The notes beneath the pieces are model-generated. The model was not told the origin of the DNA. It ran no database searches and saw nothing but the letters and a program-made list of their open reading frames with translations. A DNA stretch of 64,000 nt. Origin: Halopseudomonas xinjiangensis. GTDB taxonomy: Bacteria > Pseudomonadota > Gammaproteobacteria > Pseudomonadales > Pseudomonadaceae. Position numbers and translations under genes: made by a program. Shown piece after piece: positions 1 to 11,002 of the stretch; within the stretch, counting starts at the first letter, position 1, and each line of letters opens with the position of its first letter. The DNA lies in the NCBI GenBank assembly GCA_011050525.1, contig DRFO01000043.1:124001-188000 (forward strand). Direction: 5' to 3'.

Positions 1-1
1 G

Positions 2-2875
2 GCCTTTGCCGTAGCGACATTGGTGCTTATCGCGCTACTGCTGGTAGCTCGGATCAGCGCCCGGAAGCAGGGACTCAAACAGGCCCGCCGGCAAAATCAG
101 GCATTGCGCGCATTGAACGAAGTGGCCGGCCTGCCGAACCTGGACTTGAACGAACGTCTGCATCAGGCGTTGCAGATCGGCTGCAACTACATGGGACTGG
201 ACATAGGCATCGTCAGCCAGATCGAAGGGCAGAATTTTACTATTTTGGCCCAGAAAAGTCCCGGCCAGACACTTCGCGATGGCGCCGTGCTCGATGTCAG
301 CAGGACGTTCTGCAGCCTGGTTCTGCAACAGAAGGATGTGCTGGATCTGACGACTATCGGCCAGTCGGAGTTCAGAAAACACCCTGGCTATGCTGAATTC
401 GGAGTGGAGTCGTACATCGGCGCGCCGCTTCTGCTAGGCGGCAAATTCTTTGGTACCCTGAGCTTTTCCAGCGCCAATCCCCAGCGCACTGCCTTCCAGG
501 AAATCGACATCGAATTCATGCGTCTGTGCAGTCGCTGGATCAGCGCAACGCTGACCCGTGCGCGGGTAGAGGATGAACGCGAGACGTTGCTGGGCCGCTT
601 CAACAAGCTGGCGGATCACCTGCCAGGCATGGTCTATCAATATCAGCATTCAGCGGATGGGCGCGGCTGGTTCCCGTACAGCAGCGACTGCATCAGCGAG
701 ATCTACGGTATCATGCCACACGAGGCGGCGATCAGCGCCGACCTCGCCTATGAGCGAGTGCACCCGGACGACCGCGCGGCGGTCGTTGAAAGCATTGGCC
801 GCTCTGCTGAGACCTTGCAGGTGTGGCGGGCGGAGTATCGCATTCTGCATCCCAGGAATGGTGAATTATGGGTTGCCGGGTTCGCCAGCCCCGAACGACT
901 ACCGAACAATGACATTGTCTGGCACGGCTTCATCGCCGACATTACCGCCCGCAAGCACATCGAATTGACGCTCGACCGCGAACGCTCCAGGCTCGCCAGC
1001 ATCATCCAGAGTACCAATATCGGTACCGGTGAATGGAATATCCAGACCGGCGAGGTCACCTTCAACGAGCGCTGGGCCCAGATCATCGGCTATACGCTGA
1101 AAGAGTTGCAGCCTACGAGCATCAAAACGCTCGCCGATCTTTCGCACCCGGATGACATTGATGAGGCCAACGTTCTGCTCAAGCGGCACTTTGCTGGCGA
1201 ATCCCGGTTTATGGATTACAGATTCCGCGTACGCCACAAAGACGGCCGCTGGGTGTGGATGCACGGCCGCGGCAAGTTGATCAGCCGCGACGAAGCCGGT
1301 CGGCCACTGATAATGATGGGTACGCATTCAGACGTCACCGAAGAGGTGCAACGCAACGAGGAAATACGCCAGGCCAGATCATTTTTACGTGCCGTCATCA
1401 ATGCGTCCACTGAAGTGGCGATAATCGCCATCGATCTGAGCGGCATTATTACCCTGTTCAATAGCGGAGCGGAGAAGCTGCTCGGTTACAGCGCTGCGGA
1501 AGTGACTGGCTTGCACACTCCTGAACTCTTCCATCTTCCCAGTGAGATGCAGCGCCGAGCCATCACGCTGGAAGAGGAGCTGGGGCAGCCTATAGACGGC
1601 TTAGAGGTCTTTCTGGCCAAGGTACGTAACGGTAACTCGGAAACGCTGCCCTGGACCTACGTACGCAAGGACAGCACTCAACGACTGGTCAATCTGACCA
1701 TAACGCGCATCGCCGACGAATGTAACGAGGTTATCGGCTTTCTCGGCATGGCTAACGATATCAGTGAGCTTATCCAGGCTACCCGAGCGTTGCAGAAGAG
1801 TGAGTCGCGCTTTCGCAGCATGGTGAGCAACCTCCCTGGAGCAGTTTATCGGTGTCAGGCCGATCAGGCCTGGACCATGAGTTACATGAGCGACGAAATC
1901 GCCCAGATCACTGGTTACCCCGCCAGTGATTTCATCGATAACCAGCGACGTTCCTTCGCCAGTGTCATTCACCCCGAAGACCTGCACCTGACCTTCAGCT
2001 GCATGGAGCGGATAGAAAGGCGCGAGAACTACGAACTTACCTACCGGATAGTGCATGCCGACGGGCATGAGGTATGGGTGCGGGAGAAGGGTCGGGGTGA
2101 GTACGATGGTAATGGCAAGCTGCTGTCGCTAAGCGGTTTTCTGTGGGACGTGACTGAACAGTATCGCGTAGAACAGATGAAGTCCCGTTTCGTTTCAACC
2201 GTCAGTCATGAGTTGAGGACGCCGCTAACTGTAGTGACCGGGACCCTGGCCCTAGTGACTGGCGGCGTCCTGGGCAACCTGACCCCACCCATACAGAAAG
2301 CTCTTGATACGGCATTGGGTAACAGCCGGAACCTGAACATCTTGATCAATGACCTGTTGGATATGGACAAGCTGACCGTGGATCAAATGCGCTTTGATCT
2401 GCAACGCCAGTCACTGGCGCCCTTGCTTCAGCAGGCACTGGAAAGCAACCGCGGCTATGCTGAGCAATATGACGTCGCCTTGCAGAGTGGCCATACGGAT
2501 GATGTCTGGGTAACGGTCGATGCCCTGCGCCTGGGTCAGGTGTTGGCAAATTACTTGTCCAACGCTGCCAAGTTTTCCCACCCGGGTGGTCTGGTAACCC
2601 TGGAGACCCAACTGCACGAAGGCAGGATCCGCATCGAAGTAACCGATCAGGGAGACGGAATTCCCGAAGAATTCCACGGCCAGCTGTTCAGCAAGTTTTT
2701 TCAGGTGGACAGCTCGGATACGCGTAAACGCGGGGGCACGGGACTCGGCCTGGCCATTACCCGAGAACTGATGCTGCGGATGGGCGGAACGGTCGGGTTT
2801 GACTCACAAGTGGGCGAAGGCTCGGTGTTCTGGTGTGAACTCGAGGCCGAGCCGATCATCAGGGAATTGCCATGA
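2..2875 (+). CDS. PAS/GAF sensor histidine kinase, 5' end outside the window
   Basis: Membrane-linked hybrid-less sensor kinase, predicted to autophosphorylate on His and pass phosphate to a separate receiver. The reading frame is open to the left edge, so the N-terminus is missing. What remains starts in a hydrophobic transmembrane segment, then a GAF domain (about residues 40-180 counted from the TTG at 20), four PAS domains (about 190-720, each ending in a D-I/V-T/S-type motif), a HisKA domain with SHELRTPL (His about 730), and a HATPase with the N box (NYLSNAAKFS), DQGDGIP and GGTGLGLAI. No receiver domain is attached. The stop overlaps the next kinase start (ATGA), so the two are translationally coupled. 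The signal sensed cannot be read from the sequence. Confidence 0.9.
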   Translation, partial: AFAVATLVLIALLLVARISARKQGLKQARRQNQALRALNEVAGLPNLDLNERLHQALQIGCNYMGLDIGIVSQIEGQNFTILAQKSPGQTLRDGAVLDVSRTFCSLVLQQKDVLDLTTIGQSEFRKHPGYAEFGVESYIGAPLLLGGKFFGTLSFSSANPQRTAFQEIDIEFMRLCSRWISATLTRARVEDERETLLGRFNKLADHLPGMVYQYQHSADGRGWFPYSSDCISEIYGIMPHEAAISADLAYERVHPDDRAAVVESIGRSAETLQVWRAEYRILHPRNGELWVAGFASPERLPNNDIVWHGFIADITARKHIELTLDRERSRLASIIQSTNIGTGEWNIQTGEVTFNERWAQIIGYTLKELQPTSIKTLADLSHPDDIDEANVLLKRHFAGESRFMDYRFRVRHKDGRWVWMHGRGKLISRDEAGRPLIMMGTHSDVTEEVQRNEEIRQARSFLRAVINASTEVAIIAIDLSGIITLFNSGAEKLLGYSAAEVTGLHTPELFHLPSEMQRRAITLEEELGQPIDGLEVFLAKVRNGNSETLPWTYVRKDSTQRLVNLTITRIADECNEVIGFLGMANDISELIQATRALQKSESRFRSMVSNLPGAVYRCQADQAWTMSYMSDEIAQITGYPASDFIDNQRRSFASVIHPEDLHLTFSCMERIERRENYELTYRIVHADGHEVWVREKGRGEYDGNGKLLSLSGFLWDVTEQYRVEQMKSRFVSTVSHELRTPLTVVTGTLALVTGGVLGNLTPPIQKALDTALGNSRNLNILINDLLDMDKLTVDQMRFDLQRQSLAPLLQQALESNRGYAEQYDVALQSGHTDDVWVTVDALRLGQVLANYLSNAAKFSHPGGLVTLETQLHEGRIRIEVTDQGDGIPEEFHGQLFSKFFQVDSSDTRKRGGTGLGLAITRELMLRMGGTVGFDSQVGEGSVFWCELEAEPIIRELP

Positions 2876-4485
2876 ACAGGTTCTGCGACCAGACCGCTCC
2901 CGATGCTGTCGATGAAAATCTGAGACTGCAGACACTGCGCGACTATCAGATCCTCGATACCCCACCGGAACGGAGCTTTGATGACCTGACGGCCCTTGGA
3001 GCAGAATTGCTGAAAACATCGACGGCACTGGTTTCGCTCGTTGATGAACACCGTCAGTGGTTCAAGAGCCGGTTCGGCCTGGATGCCTTCGAGACAGCGC
3101 GAGAGGTCTCGTTCTGTGCCCATGCCATCCAGCATGAAGATGTTTTCGTGGTGCCCGACGCGAGGCTTGATGAGCGCTTCGCGGGCAATCCGCTGGTGAC
3201 CGACGATCCCTTTATCCGCTTCTACGCGGGCATGCCCATTACTGCCCCTAATGGTGCCCGGCTCGGCACCTTTTGCGTGATCGACTCGATACCCAGGAGC
3301 CTGGATAGCGCCGGGAAGGACTCGCTCCGACGTCTGGCCAGGCTGGCCGAGGAGCTTCTGGCGCTACGCATGGAGGGCATGGCTGGCAGGTTCCGTCAGC
3401 AGCAGCTCGAGCGCCAGCAGGCAATGAATGAATGTCTGCTGGGGTCGCTGGTCGAGGCGGTGGTGGTATGTGATGCCGAGGGCAAACTGACGCTGTTCAA
3501 CGATACCGCCAGAGAGTGGCATGGCGCTGATATCCGCGACATGGACCCTGCCAGCCTAGCCGCTCAGTATGATCTTTTTGAAGCCGACGGGATTACTCCG
3601 TTGCCCATGCAAAGTCTGCCGCTGTTACGGGCATTGCAGGGAGAATCAGTCAGGGGCGCGGAAATCTGCATCGCAGCCGGCGGTCAGCCGCCGCGCTTTG
3701 TCCTGGCCAATGGCGGACCGCTGCGGGACAGTGAAGGCCAGCTGATGGGTGCCGTGGTAGTCATGCATGACATCAGCGAGCGCAAGCGCATCGAACTGAT
3801 GAAGCGAAACTTCCTGGCTTCGATCAGCCATGAGCTGCGCACTCCGCTGACCTCCATCAGCGGCGCGATTAACCTCCTGTTGGGGGGCGCCAGCGGCGAG
3901 TTGCCTGAGACCGCCAGCAAAATGCTGGTTATCGCCCAGACCAACGCTACCCGGCTGAGCCTGTTGGTCAATGATCTGCTGGATATAGAAAAGCTGGAGA
4001 GTGGCCACATGCGCCTGCATTTGTCCCCTCAGCTCTTGTTGCCTCTGGTCCGCACCGCCATTGAATCGAACCTGGGGTACGCATCCGACTTTTCGGTCAA
4101 GCTGGAGCTGCAAGCCAACGCGGTGGATGCCATGGTGCTTGCAGATGGTGTGCGGGTTGCCCAGATCATGGATAACTATTTGTCCAATGCCGCCAAGTTT
4201 TCCCACCCCGGCGGTACCGCCTACGTCAGCACCGAGTTGCTTGACGGCCACATACATGTCAGCGTTCACGATACGGGAGCCGGAATAGATCCCGCCGATC
4301 ACCCTTTGCTGTTTCAGAAATTTTCCCAGCTGGATACGTCGCTAAGCAGAAAACGCGGGGGCACAGGACTGGGGCTGGCCATTGTCAAACAACTGGTAGA
4401 ACGCATGGGCGGCAACGTCGGCCTGCGCTCAGAACCAGGCGAAGGTGCTGTGTTCTGGTTCTCGCTACCGCTATACAGCGAATGA
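2872..4485 (+). CDS. GAF-PAS sensor histidine kinase, cytoplasmic
   Basis: Second sensor kinase of the cassette, 537 aa. It has no transmembrane segment or signal peptide. An N-terminal GAF domain (about 25-165, beginning with the LQTLRDYQILDTPPE-type motif common in GAF kinases) is followed by one PAS domain (about 185-305), HisKA with ISHELRTPL (His 320) and a HATPase with NYLSNAAKFSHPGG, DTGAGID and GGTGLGLAI. The catalytic half closely resembles that of the upstream kinase (same NYLSNAAKFSHPGG and RKRGGTGLGLAI blocks), suggesting a duplication. ATG at 2872 overlaps the preceding stop by 4 nt. Likely partners are the receiver protein and the Hpt-containing cyclase just downstream. Confidence 0.93.
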   Translation: MNRFCDQTAPDAVDENLRLQTLRDYQILDTPPERSFDDLTALGAELLKTSTALVSLVDEHRQWFKSRFGLDAFETAREVSFCAHAIQHEDVFVVPDARLDERFAGNPLVTDDPFIRFYAGMPITAPNGARLGTFCVIDSIPRSLDSAGKDSLRRLARLAEELLALRMEGMAGRFRQQQLERQQAMNECLLGSLVEAVVVCDAEGKLTLFNDTAREWHGADIRDMDPASLAAQYDLFEADGITPLPMQSLPLLRALQGESVRGAEICIAAGGQPPRFVLANGGPLRDSEGQLMGAVVVMHDISERKRIELMKRNFLASISHELRTPLTSISGAINLLLGGASGELPETASKMLVIAQTNATRLSLLVNDLLDIEKLESGHMRLHLSPQLLLPLVRTAIESNLGYASDFSVKLELQANAVDAMVLADGVRVAQIMDNYLSNAAKFSHPGGTAYVSTELLDGHIHVSVHDTGAGIDPADHPLLFQKFSQLDTSLSRKRGGTGLGLAIVKQLVERMGGNVGLRSEPGEGAVFWFSLPLYSE

Positions 4486-4540
4486 AGGCACATCGAAAGA
4501 CAGGCATCATGGGTAGACCACCCACCGAGGAGCGCGCTAC

Positions 4541-4919
<379 letters not shown>

Positions 4920-4933
<14 letters not shown>

Positions 4934-6581
4934 ACTGCTGCGCAGCCAGTTGCTGGTGCTTGCTGAAAGCTTCCGTCAGCGGCTCGAAACCGACATTCCG
5001 GCGCTGAGCGATCTGGCCCGCTCACTTCCCGCAACGACCGAGGCGCCCATTGAGCCGCTCAGATTATTGCGCGACTCATTGCACAAGCTGGCCGGTTCAG
5101 CCGGCACCTTTGGCTACCCGACGCTCGGGAACAAGGCCCGTGAACTGGAACAGACGGCTCGCCAGTGTCTTGATCAACGGTCCTGGGATGACGCTTGCCG
5201 CCAACGCCTGATCGATGGGATCGACGAGCTGAAAACAATGCAAAAAGCGGGTCATTCAGCTCAGGGGCCCAATCCACAGATGGCGCAGGCGTCAGTGCAG
5301 CCGAGCAGCGCGCTGCGTATCTTCATTCTCGATGACGACCCACAGTCGGCCTTACGCGTGGCCCAGACACTTGAGAGTTTTGGTTATGTGGTTGTCACCT
5401 TTGCAACCGCTGCCAAGCTTACCCCAGCCCTGGAACATGACCGGCCAGACGCCCTGGTGCTTGACGTGAGCCCCGGCACCGCCGGTCACGGCCTGCTGGA
5501 AAGCATTCAGCGCTTGCAAGCAACGTGGAACCAGCCGCTGCCGCTCATTGCCGTGAGCGACCAGGAAAGCTTCGACATTCAGCTCAGCGCCGTGCGCGCC
5601 GGCGCCCAGGGCTTCTTTATCAAACCGCTGGATCTGGCTGCCCTGGAAAACCGGCTGGAACGTTGCTTCAACAGTTTTCAGAGTGAGCCCTTCCGAGTAT
5701 TGGTGGTAGACGACGACATCGACCTCGCGCAACGCTTCGAAGCCGTGCTGAGCAGCGCCGATATGCGCGTCGAAACGGTGAGCGATCCGCGCCTCCTGTT
5801 GCAGCATATGGACGTCTTCATGCCTGACGTGATTCTGATGGACGTCAACATGCCTGATTATTCGGGACCCGAGCTGGCCCAGATGATTCGCATGAATGAC
5901 AACTGGCTGCGGGTGCCCATTGTTTACCTGTCGGCTGAAACGGACGTCGCCAGGCAGATGGCCGCGTTGCTCAAGGCCGGGGATGATTTCATTACCAAAC
6001 CCATCAGCGACAGCGTACTGATCACCACGGTTTATTCCAGGGCCCAGCGCGCCCGACTGGTCAGCCAGGCACTCGCACGCGACAGCCTCACCGGCCTGTT
6101 GAAGCACGCCGATATTAAAGAGCAGGTGGAGCTTGAAATTGAGCGCGCCCGACGCACCAAGTTACCGGTAAGCATCGCGATGATTGACATCGACCACTTC
6201 AAGCAAGTGAATGACAGCCACGGGCATGGGGTCGGTGACAACGTGATCAGGGCACTGGCGAACCTCCTGCGCCAACGCTTGCGCAAGGGCGATCGCCTGG
6301 GCCGTTACGGTGGTGAGGAATTTGTGGCAGTGCTACCCAACTGTAACGCCGAGGATGCAAAAACGATCCTGGACGACATACGCGCTGCGTTCAACGCTCT
6401 GTATTTCAGCGGCTCGAACGGAGCGTTCCAGTGCAGCTTCAGCGCTGGCGTAAGCGCCTGCCAGGCGCTGGGGTGGGAGGCTAGCGGCCTGCTCGAACGC
6501 GCCGATGCGAGCTTGTACCAGGCCAAGGCACAGGGGCGCAATCGTATCGTTCTAGCCGATAGCGGGTCGGATATACCCTGA
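4920..6581 (+). CDS. Diguanylate cyclase with Hpt and two receiver domains
   Basis: Predicted to make cyclic-di-GMP from two GTP under phosphorelay control; 553 aa. Domains in order: Hpt (about 1-115; H55 in SLHKLAGSAGTFG), receiver 1 (about 133-245; DDD, acceptor Asp in VLDVSPG, Ser in IAVSD, Lys in FIKP), receiver 2 (about 258-370; VVDDD, LMDVNMPD, LSAE, ITKP), then GGDEF (about 385-548) with active-site GGEEF at 464-468. An RKGD inhibitory I-site at 455-458 sits exactly five residues before it, so product feedback is likely. Both receivers keep their acceptor residues. Start at 4920 has a GGAGAG site upstream. The 3' end overlaps the convergent gene by 30 nt. Confidence 0.92.
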
Positions 6582-7634
6582 ATCAGTGCCTGGCGAGCGC
6601 ATGGGCCGCGCCAGCTCCAGTGTCAGTTCATAGGCTGGGATGGTTTTGCATCCGCGCGCATTCTGCCCAGACCATAACGGTGAAAAGTCCCCAGTTCCCT
6701 GCTTTTCCGCCGCGCTGCGCAGCGGTGTAACGGCCGTGCCCGCCAGTGGAAAGGCCGGTGCGTCGCTGCTGAAGGGTCCGATTTCGCGGATGATTCGATT
6801 GACCATGCCGCGGGCTGGTCGGCCACTGAAAACATTGGTCAACACGGTATGTTCCACCGCATCACTCTGCAAGGCGGCACGATGGACCGCGCTGGTTGTG
6901 GATTCCGGGCACAGCAGGTAAGCCGTTCCGATCTGTACTCCCGCAGCGCCCAAGGCTAGCGCGGCCGCCACGCCCGTCGCATCGGCAATACCACCAGCGG
7001 CAACCACCGGTAATCTGACCGCCTTCGCTATCTGCGGCAACAGCGCGAAAGTACCTATTTGAGTGCTGATATCGTCGGTCAGAAACATGCCCCGATGACC
7101 CCCAGCTTCCAGGCCCTGGGCGATAATCACATCCGCGCCCTTGGCCTCAAGCCAACGCGCCTCTGCAACCGTCGTGGCGGAAGACATCACCTTGGCACCC
7201 CAGCTTTTGACCTGGCTAAGCAGCTCGGGCGTCGGAAGGCCGAAGTGGAAGCTGACAACGGGTGGCCTGAACTCCCGAAGGATTTCCAGACTTTCCGCAT
7301 CGAAGGGGCGGCGGCCACCCCCCGCCTTGATGTCATTCACATCCAGCCCGAGCTCCTCGTAGTAGGGTGCCAGCGAATGACGCCAAGCGGCCTCGCGTTG
7401 CTCGTCCTGTTGCGGGGAGGTGTGACAGAAAAAATTGACGTTCCACGGTCCTGCCGCTGAGTCACGCATGATCTCGAGCTCGGATCTGAGTGCTTCCGGG
7501 CTGAGCATGGCGCAGGGAACTGAACCCAGGCCCCCGGCCCGGCAGACCTCAAGCGCCAGGGCGCTGTTCTGTACGCCGGCCATCGGCGCTTGAATCAGCG
7601 GCAAGGAAATATTTAGCAGCGTGGTCAGGTGCAT
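6552..7634 (-). CDS. Nitronate monooxygenase / NAD(P)H-dependent flavin oxidoreductase family
   Basis: FMN-dependent TIM-barrel enzyme of the nitronate monooxygenase (2-nitropropane dioxygenase, YrpB-like) family; 360 aa. The N-terminus PLIQAPMAG, the glycine-rich QGLEAGGHRG with the presumed catalytic His, and VVAAGGIAD plus ALGAAGVQIGTAYL phosphate-binding segments support this. The frame stays open further upstream, but the ATG at 7634 is chosen because an AAAGGACAG ribosome-binding site precedes it and homology starts there. The physiological substrate is uncertain; many family members detoxify propionate 3-nitronate. It converges on the diguanylate cyclase gene with a 30 nt overlap. Confidence 0.85.
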   Translation of the reverse strand: MHLTTLLNISLPLIQAPMAGVQNSALALEVCRAGGLGSVPCAMLSPEALRSELEIMRDSAAGPWNVNFFCHTSPQQDEQREAAWRHSLAPYYEELGLDVNDIKAGGGRRPFDAESLEILREFRPPVVSFHFGLPTPELLSQVKSWGAKVMSSATTVAEARWLEAKGADVIIAQGLEAGGHRGMFLTDDISTQIGTFALLPQIAKAVRLPVVAAGGIADATGVAAALALGAAGVQIGTAYLLCPESTTSAVHRAALQSDAVEHTVLTNVFSGRPARGMVNRIIREIGPFSSDAPAFPLAGTAVTPLRSAAEKQGTGDFSPLWSGQNARGCKTIPAYELTLELARPMRSPGTDSGYIRPAIG

Positions 7635-7674
7635 AAGTCTGTCCTTTTGAGTAAAGGGAAGCCCGAAGGTGAAT

Positions 7675-8778
7675 CTATCGACTTTTGCTGTCAAGTAGCT
7701 TGCCAAGGCGGGATGCCTGCGTTGGCCGCGGCGCTGGTGGGCGGCCGCTCAAACGCTCAAGCTGCGCCTGCCGAGCCTTCGGGTCAAGCGCAGCCACCTT
7801 TCTGACTGCCTGGTAAAAATCGTCCCAGTCGTTACCGGCCTGCCTGAACAGCCTCTCGAATGCAGGAACCCATTGATCATACAAACCAAAGGGCAAGAGA
7901 CTGGCGTTGTTCAACTCGGCGTCGATCCAGGCGTCATATCGCGTATCGCCAGCCCAGTGCTGGTCCTGCAAATACCGGTATTCTGCGCGCAGCTGTTCAA
8001 ACCGAGCCGCCTTGGCTTGCCGCCTGGCCTGGTCATCGACTTCGCTTGCATAGAGTTGGCGCAGATCCCGCGTGGTCATCTGCACCAGTTCAATGAACTG
8101 CTGACGCTGCCGCTCGATCGACGCGTCGGCAGGCTCCAGTCCTTGAGCCGCACGCCACTGGCGCATTCCTTCCTGACCAACGAAGGTAGCAAATGATTCA
8201 TTGAAAGCCGTGTCGTCGCGTACAAAGAGCAACTGATGGGCCAGCTCGTGGAAAATCAGCTCCGCCACATACGCGTCGTCCCAGTGCAACATCGAGCTAA
8301 GCAGGGGATCGTCGTACCAGCCCAGGGTGGAGTAGGCAGGCACCCCGCCGACATACACATCCATCCCTTTTTCACGCCAGGTCCGGGCTTCCTGCCGGGT
8401 GCGCTGCTCGTCGAAGTAACCCTTGTAGGCCGTGCAACCAGCAAACAGAAAGCAATGCTCGACCGGGTCCACGGAAAACTCTGGCGCCACAAACAGATTC
8501 CACACCACATAGGGGCGAGGCAGTGCGCTGTAGCGCGTATAGCTCGGATTGTCCGGCAGTTGCAGTCGATCACTGGCAAAACGTCTGGCCTTCAGCGCCT
8601 GCGCCAGCCGCGCCTGCAACTGCGGATCGGCGACAGGATCAGTCAGAATCGTCGTTACCGGCACGCTGGTCTGCATGACCGTCCTATGCCCTTCCCAGGC
8701 CTGATGAACATATTCGACGGTGGCGCAGCCGCTGAGCGACAAACCTATGACCAGAATGACCCAGCGCAGGGCAGCCAT
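7675..8778 (-). CDS. Putative lipoprotein aminopeptidase (PF10023-type)
   Basis: Predicted zinc-dependent aminopeptidase anchored to the outer membrane or periplasmic face. 367 aa from the ATG at 8778, giving a lipoprotein signal peptide with the lipobox LSGC (Cys 18). An HELAHQLLF motif (HExxH zinc site) followed by FNESFATFVGQEG supplies metal ligands and matches the family of predicted aminopeptidases in Proteobacteria. A longer start at 8832 would bury the signal peptide and is disfavoured. It follows trpI on the same strand with a 32 nt gap. The substrate is unknown. Confidence 0.8.
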   Translation of the reverse strand: MAALRWVILVIGLSLSGCATVEYVHQAWEGHRTVMQTSVPVTTILTDPVADPQLQARLAQALKARRFASDRLQLPDNPSYTRYSALPRPYVVWNLFVAPEFSVDPVEHCFLFAGCTAYKGYFDEQRTRQEARTWREKGMDVYVGGVPAYSTLGWYDDPLLSSMLHWDDAYVAELIFHELAHQLLFVRDDTAFNESFATFVGQEGMRQWRAAQGLEPADASIERQRQQFIELVQMTTRDLRQLYASEVDDQARRQAKAARFEQLRAEYRYLQDQHWAGDTRYDAWIDAELNNASLLPFGLYDQWVPAFERLFRQAGNDWDDFYQAVRKVAALDPKARQAQLERLSGRPPAPRPTQASRLGKLLDSKSR

Positions 8779-8810
8779 CTCTACAACTGTTTTTCCAAGC
8801 CCCTGCCATT

Positions 8811-9692
8811 TCACAGATTGCTCTCCAGCCACCGGGCCAGACGCTCAGCCTGGCGCTGCGGCTGACGGGAGGGAACCCAGAGCCCTAACTGGTTGGGCGT
8901 GTCGACGAATCCCCAGGGCGCCAGTAACCTGCCGGCGGCAATGTCATCGGCAACCAGTAGCTCGGGCGCGATGGCCACGCCAAGACCCGCCAGCGCCGCT
9001 TCCAGCAAATAGTACAAATGCTCGAAGCCCTGGCCGTGGCGCACCGCTGAAGGATCCTGATTGGCCGCCCGCGCCCAGTCCGACCAGGCTTGCTGACGAG
9101 ACAGTGTATGCAGCACCGACTCATCGGCCAGCCTGGACAACGGCTGGTCAAGCAATGCCTCGGCCCGTGCATAACGCGGACTGAAAACCGGTCCTATGCG
9201 CTCGTTCGCCAATGGATAGACCTGCATGTCAGCCGGCCACGGCGGCTCGGCGAACAACAGCGTGGCGGTCACGCCTGGGCGCCGCGGGTCCAGCTCGCCT
9301 TCGCTGGCGGACAGGTGCAGATTCAGCTCAGGCAGGTCCGCGTTGAGTCTGTCCAGTCGCGGAATGAACCAACGCGCCAGCAGACTGCCCGGACAGGCGA
9401 GCAGGAAGGGCGTGAAAGCGTGAGCCTGGGTGATGTCTGCGCAGGCGCTACGCAGCAGATCAAAGGCCTCCTGGCTGGCGTCACGTAAACGTCGGCCGGC
9501 CTGGGTCAGCTGCACGCCGCGCCCGGCCTTGGCAAACAGCGCCACACCCATTTCCTCTTCAAGGCTACGGATCTGGCGACTCACCGCGCCGTGAGTTACA
9601 TGCAGAGTCTTGGCAGCCAGGCTCACGCTTTCCAGCTTGGCGGTTACTTCGAATGCGCGCAAAGCATTAAGGGAGGGCAGATCTCGGCTCAT
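8811..9692 (-). CDS. trpI: LysR-type regulator TrpI, activator of trpBA
   Basis: LysR-family transcriptional activator of tryptophan synthase; in pseudomonads TrpI responds to indole-3-glycerol phosphate. 293 aa, with an N-terminal helix-turn-helix ([20 protein letters not shown]) and a C-terminal effector domain ([31 protein letters not shown]). It lies divergent from trpB with a 95 bp gap, the arrangement known for trpI/trpBA. The ATG at 9692 begins [15 protein letters not shown], which matches TrpI N-termini as I recall them; a GTG at 9713 is possible but less likely. Confidence 0.92.
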   Translation of the reverse strand: MSRDLPSLNALRAFEVTAKLESVSLAAKTLHVTHGAVSRQIRSLEEEMGVALFAKAGRGVQLTQAGRRLRDASQEAFDLLRSACADITQAHAFTPFLLACPGSLLARWFIPRLDRLNADLPELNLHLSASEGELDPRRPGVTATLLFAEPPWPADMQVYPLANERIGPVFSPRYARAEALLDQPLSRLADESVLHTLSRQQAWSDWARAANQDPSAVRHGQGFEHLYYLLEAALAGLGVAIAPELLVADDIAAGRLLAPWGFVDTPNQLGLWVPSRQPQRQAERLARWLESNL

Positions 9693-9787
9693 TAATAGGT
9701 CACTTTTTCTCACAGGTCTAGGCCATCTTATCGATTTTTTTTCGAGGACGCCTGCTCTATTCTCGGTTCATTCCACAGGAGGCAAAC
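9693..9787. promoter_or_regulatory. trpI-trpB divergent control region
   Basis: Intergenic space expected to hold the TrpI operator and both promoters. For trpB a possible -10 TATTCT lies at 9758-9763 with a poor -35 (T-run at 9735-9740), consistent with activator dependence. A TCGA-T-run-TCGA partial repeat lies at 9731-9744, where TrpI might bind. A strong AGGAGG site precedes trpB. Exact binding sites are inferred, not seen. Confidence 0.45.
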
Positions 9788-11002
9788 ATGACCCACACAT
9801 CCACACAGTTCAGCCAGGGCGCTGACGCCCAGGGCCAATTCGGCTCGTTCGGCGGTCGCTTCGTTGCCGAATCCCTCATGCCGCTGGTGCTGGATCTGGA
9901 AGTCGCTTTCAACACGGCGCTGGCCGAACCGGACTTTCTGACCGAGCTGGATCGCTTTCAAGCCGAGTTTGTCGGTCGGCCCAGTCCGCTTTATTTCGCT
10001 GAACGGATGACCGAGCTGTATGGCGGCGCGAAGATTTTTTTCAAACGTGAAGAGCTCAATCATACCGGCGCGCACAAGATCAATAATTGCATTGGCCAGA
10101 TCCTGCTGGCCAAGCGCATGGGCAAGACGCGGATCATCGCCGAGACTGGCGCGGGCATGCACGGCGTTGCCGCAGCAACCGTCGCCGCACGCTTTGGCTT
10201 GCCCTGCGTGGTGTATATGGGCGCCACTGATATCGAACGCCAACGGGACAATGTCTCACGCATGCGCTTGATGGGCGCCGAGATCGTGCCGGTGGTTTCC
10301 GGCACCGGGACGTTGAAAGATGCCATGAACGAAGCGCTCCGTGACTGGGTGACCAACGTCGACAACACCTTCTATATGATCGGCACCGTTGCCGGCCCGC
10401 ATCCTTACCCCACCATGGTGAGGGAATTCCAGGCGGTGATCGGGCGCGAAACCCGCCTGCAGATGCTGGCTCGCGAAGGGCGTCTGCCAGACAGCCTGAT
10501 TGCCTGTATCGGCGGTGGCTCAAATGCCATGGGCCTGTTTCACCCATTCCTGGATGATCCGACCGTGCAGATGGTCGGTGTGGAGGCGGCGGGTGAAGGA
10601 CTGACGAGTGGCAAACATGCTGCCAGCCTGAAGGGCGGCGTGCCCGGCGTGCTGCATGGCAATCGAACCTATCTGCTTCAGGACGGCGATGGCCAGATCA
10701 CCGATGCCCACTCCGTCTCCGCCGGCCTGGATTATCCGGGAATCGGCCCTGAGCACGCCTGGCTGCACGAGCAGGGCAGGGTCGAGTATTCGGCCGTGAC
10801 CGACCAGGAGGCGCTGGCTGCTTTTCATGTGTGCTGCCGGCAGGAAGGCATTATCCCCGCACTTGAAACCGCCCACGCGCTGGCCGAAGTCGCCAGGCGC
10901 GCTGCGCTGCTGCCCAAGGATCATCTGATGGTCGTGTGTTTGTCAGGTCGGGGCGACAAGGACATGCCCACGGTACTGCGTTTAATGGAGGAGCAGGCAT
11001 GA
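9788..11002 (+). CDS. trpB: Tryptophan synthase beta chain
   Basis: Condenses indole with L-serine to give L-tryptophan; the beta subunit of the alpha2-beta2 complex. 404 aa, full length. The PLP lysine is K97 in HTGAHKINN; the phosphate-binding loop GGGSNAMG and the N-terminal [14 protein letters not shown] are typical. AGGAGG lies just upstream of the ATG. The stop overlaps the trpA start (ATGA), the usual coupling. Expression is expected to depend on the divergent trpI. Confidence 0.98.
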   Translation: MTHTSTQFSQGADAQGQFGSFGGRFVAESLMPLVLDLEVAFNTALAEPDFLTELDRFQAEFVGRPSPLYFAERMTELYGGAKIFFKREELNHTGAHKINNCIGQILLAKRMGKTRIIAETGAGMHGVAAATVAARFGLPCVVYMGATDIERQRDNVSRMRLMGAEIVPVVSGTGTLKDAMNEALRDWVTNVDNTFYMIGTVAGPHPYPTMVREFQAVIGRETRLQMLAREGRLPDSLIACIGGGSNAMGLFHPFLDDPTVQMVGVEAAGEGLTSGKHAASLKGGVPGVLHGNRTYLLQDGDGQITDAHSVSAGLDYPGIGPEHAWLHEQGRVEYSAVTDQEALAAFHVCCRQEGIIPALETAHALAEVARRAALLPKDHLMVVCLSGRGDKDMPTVLRLMEEQA

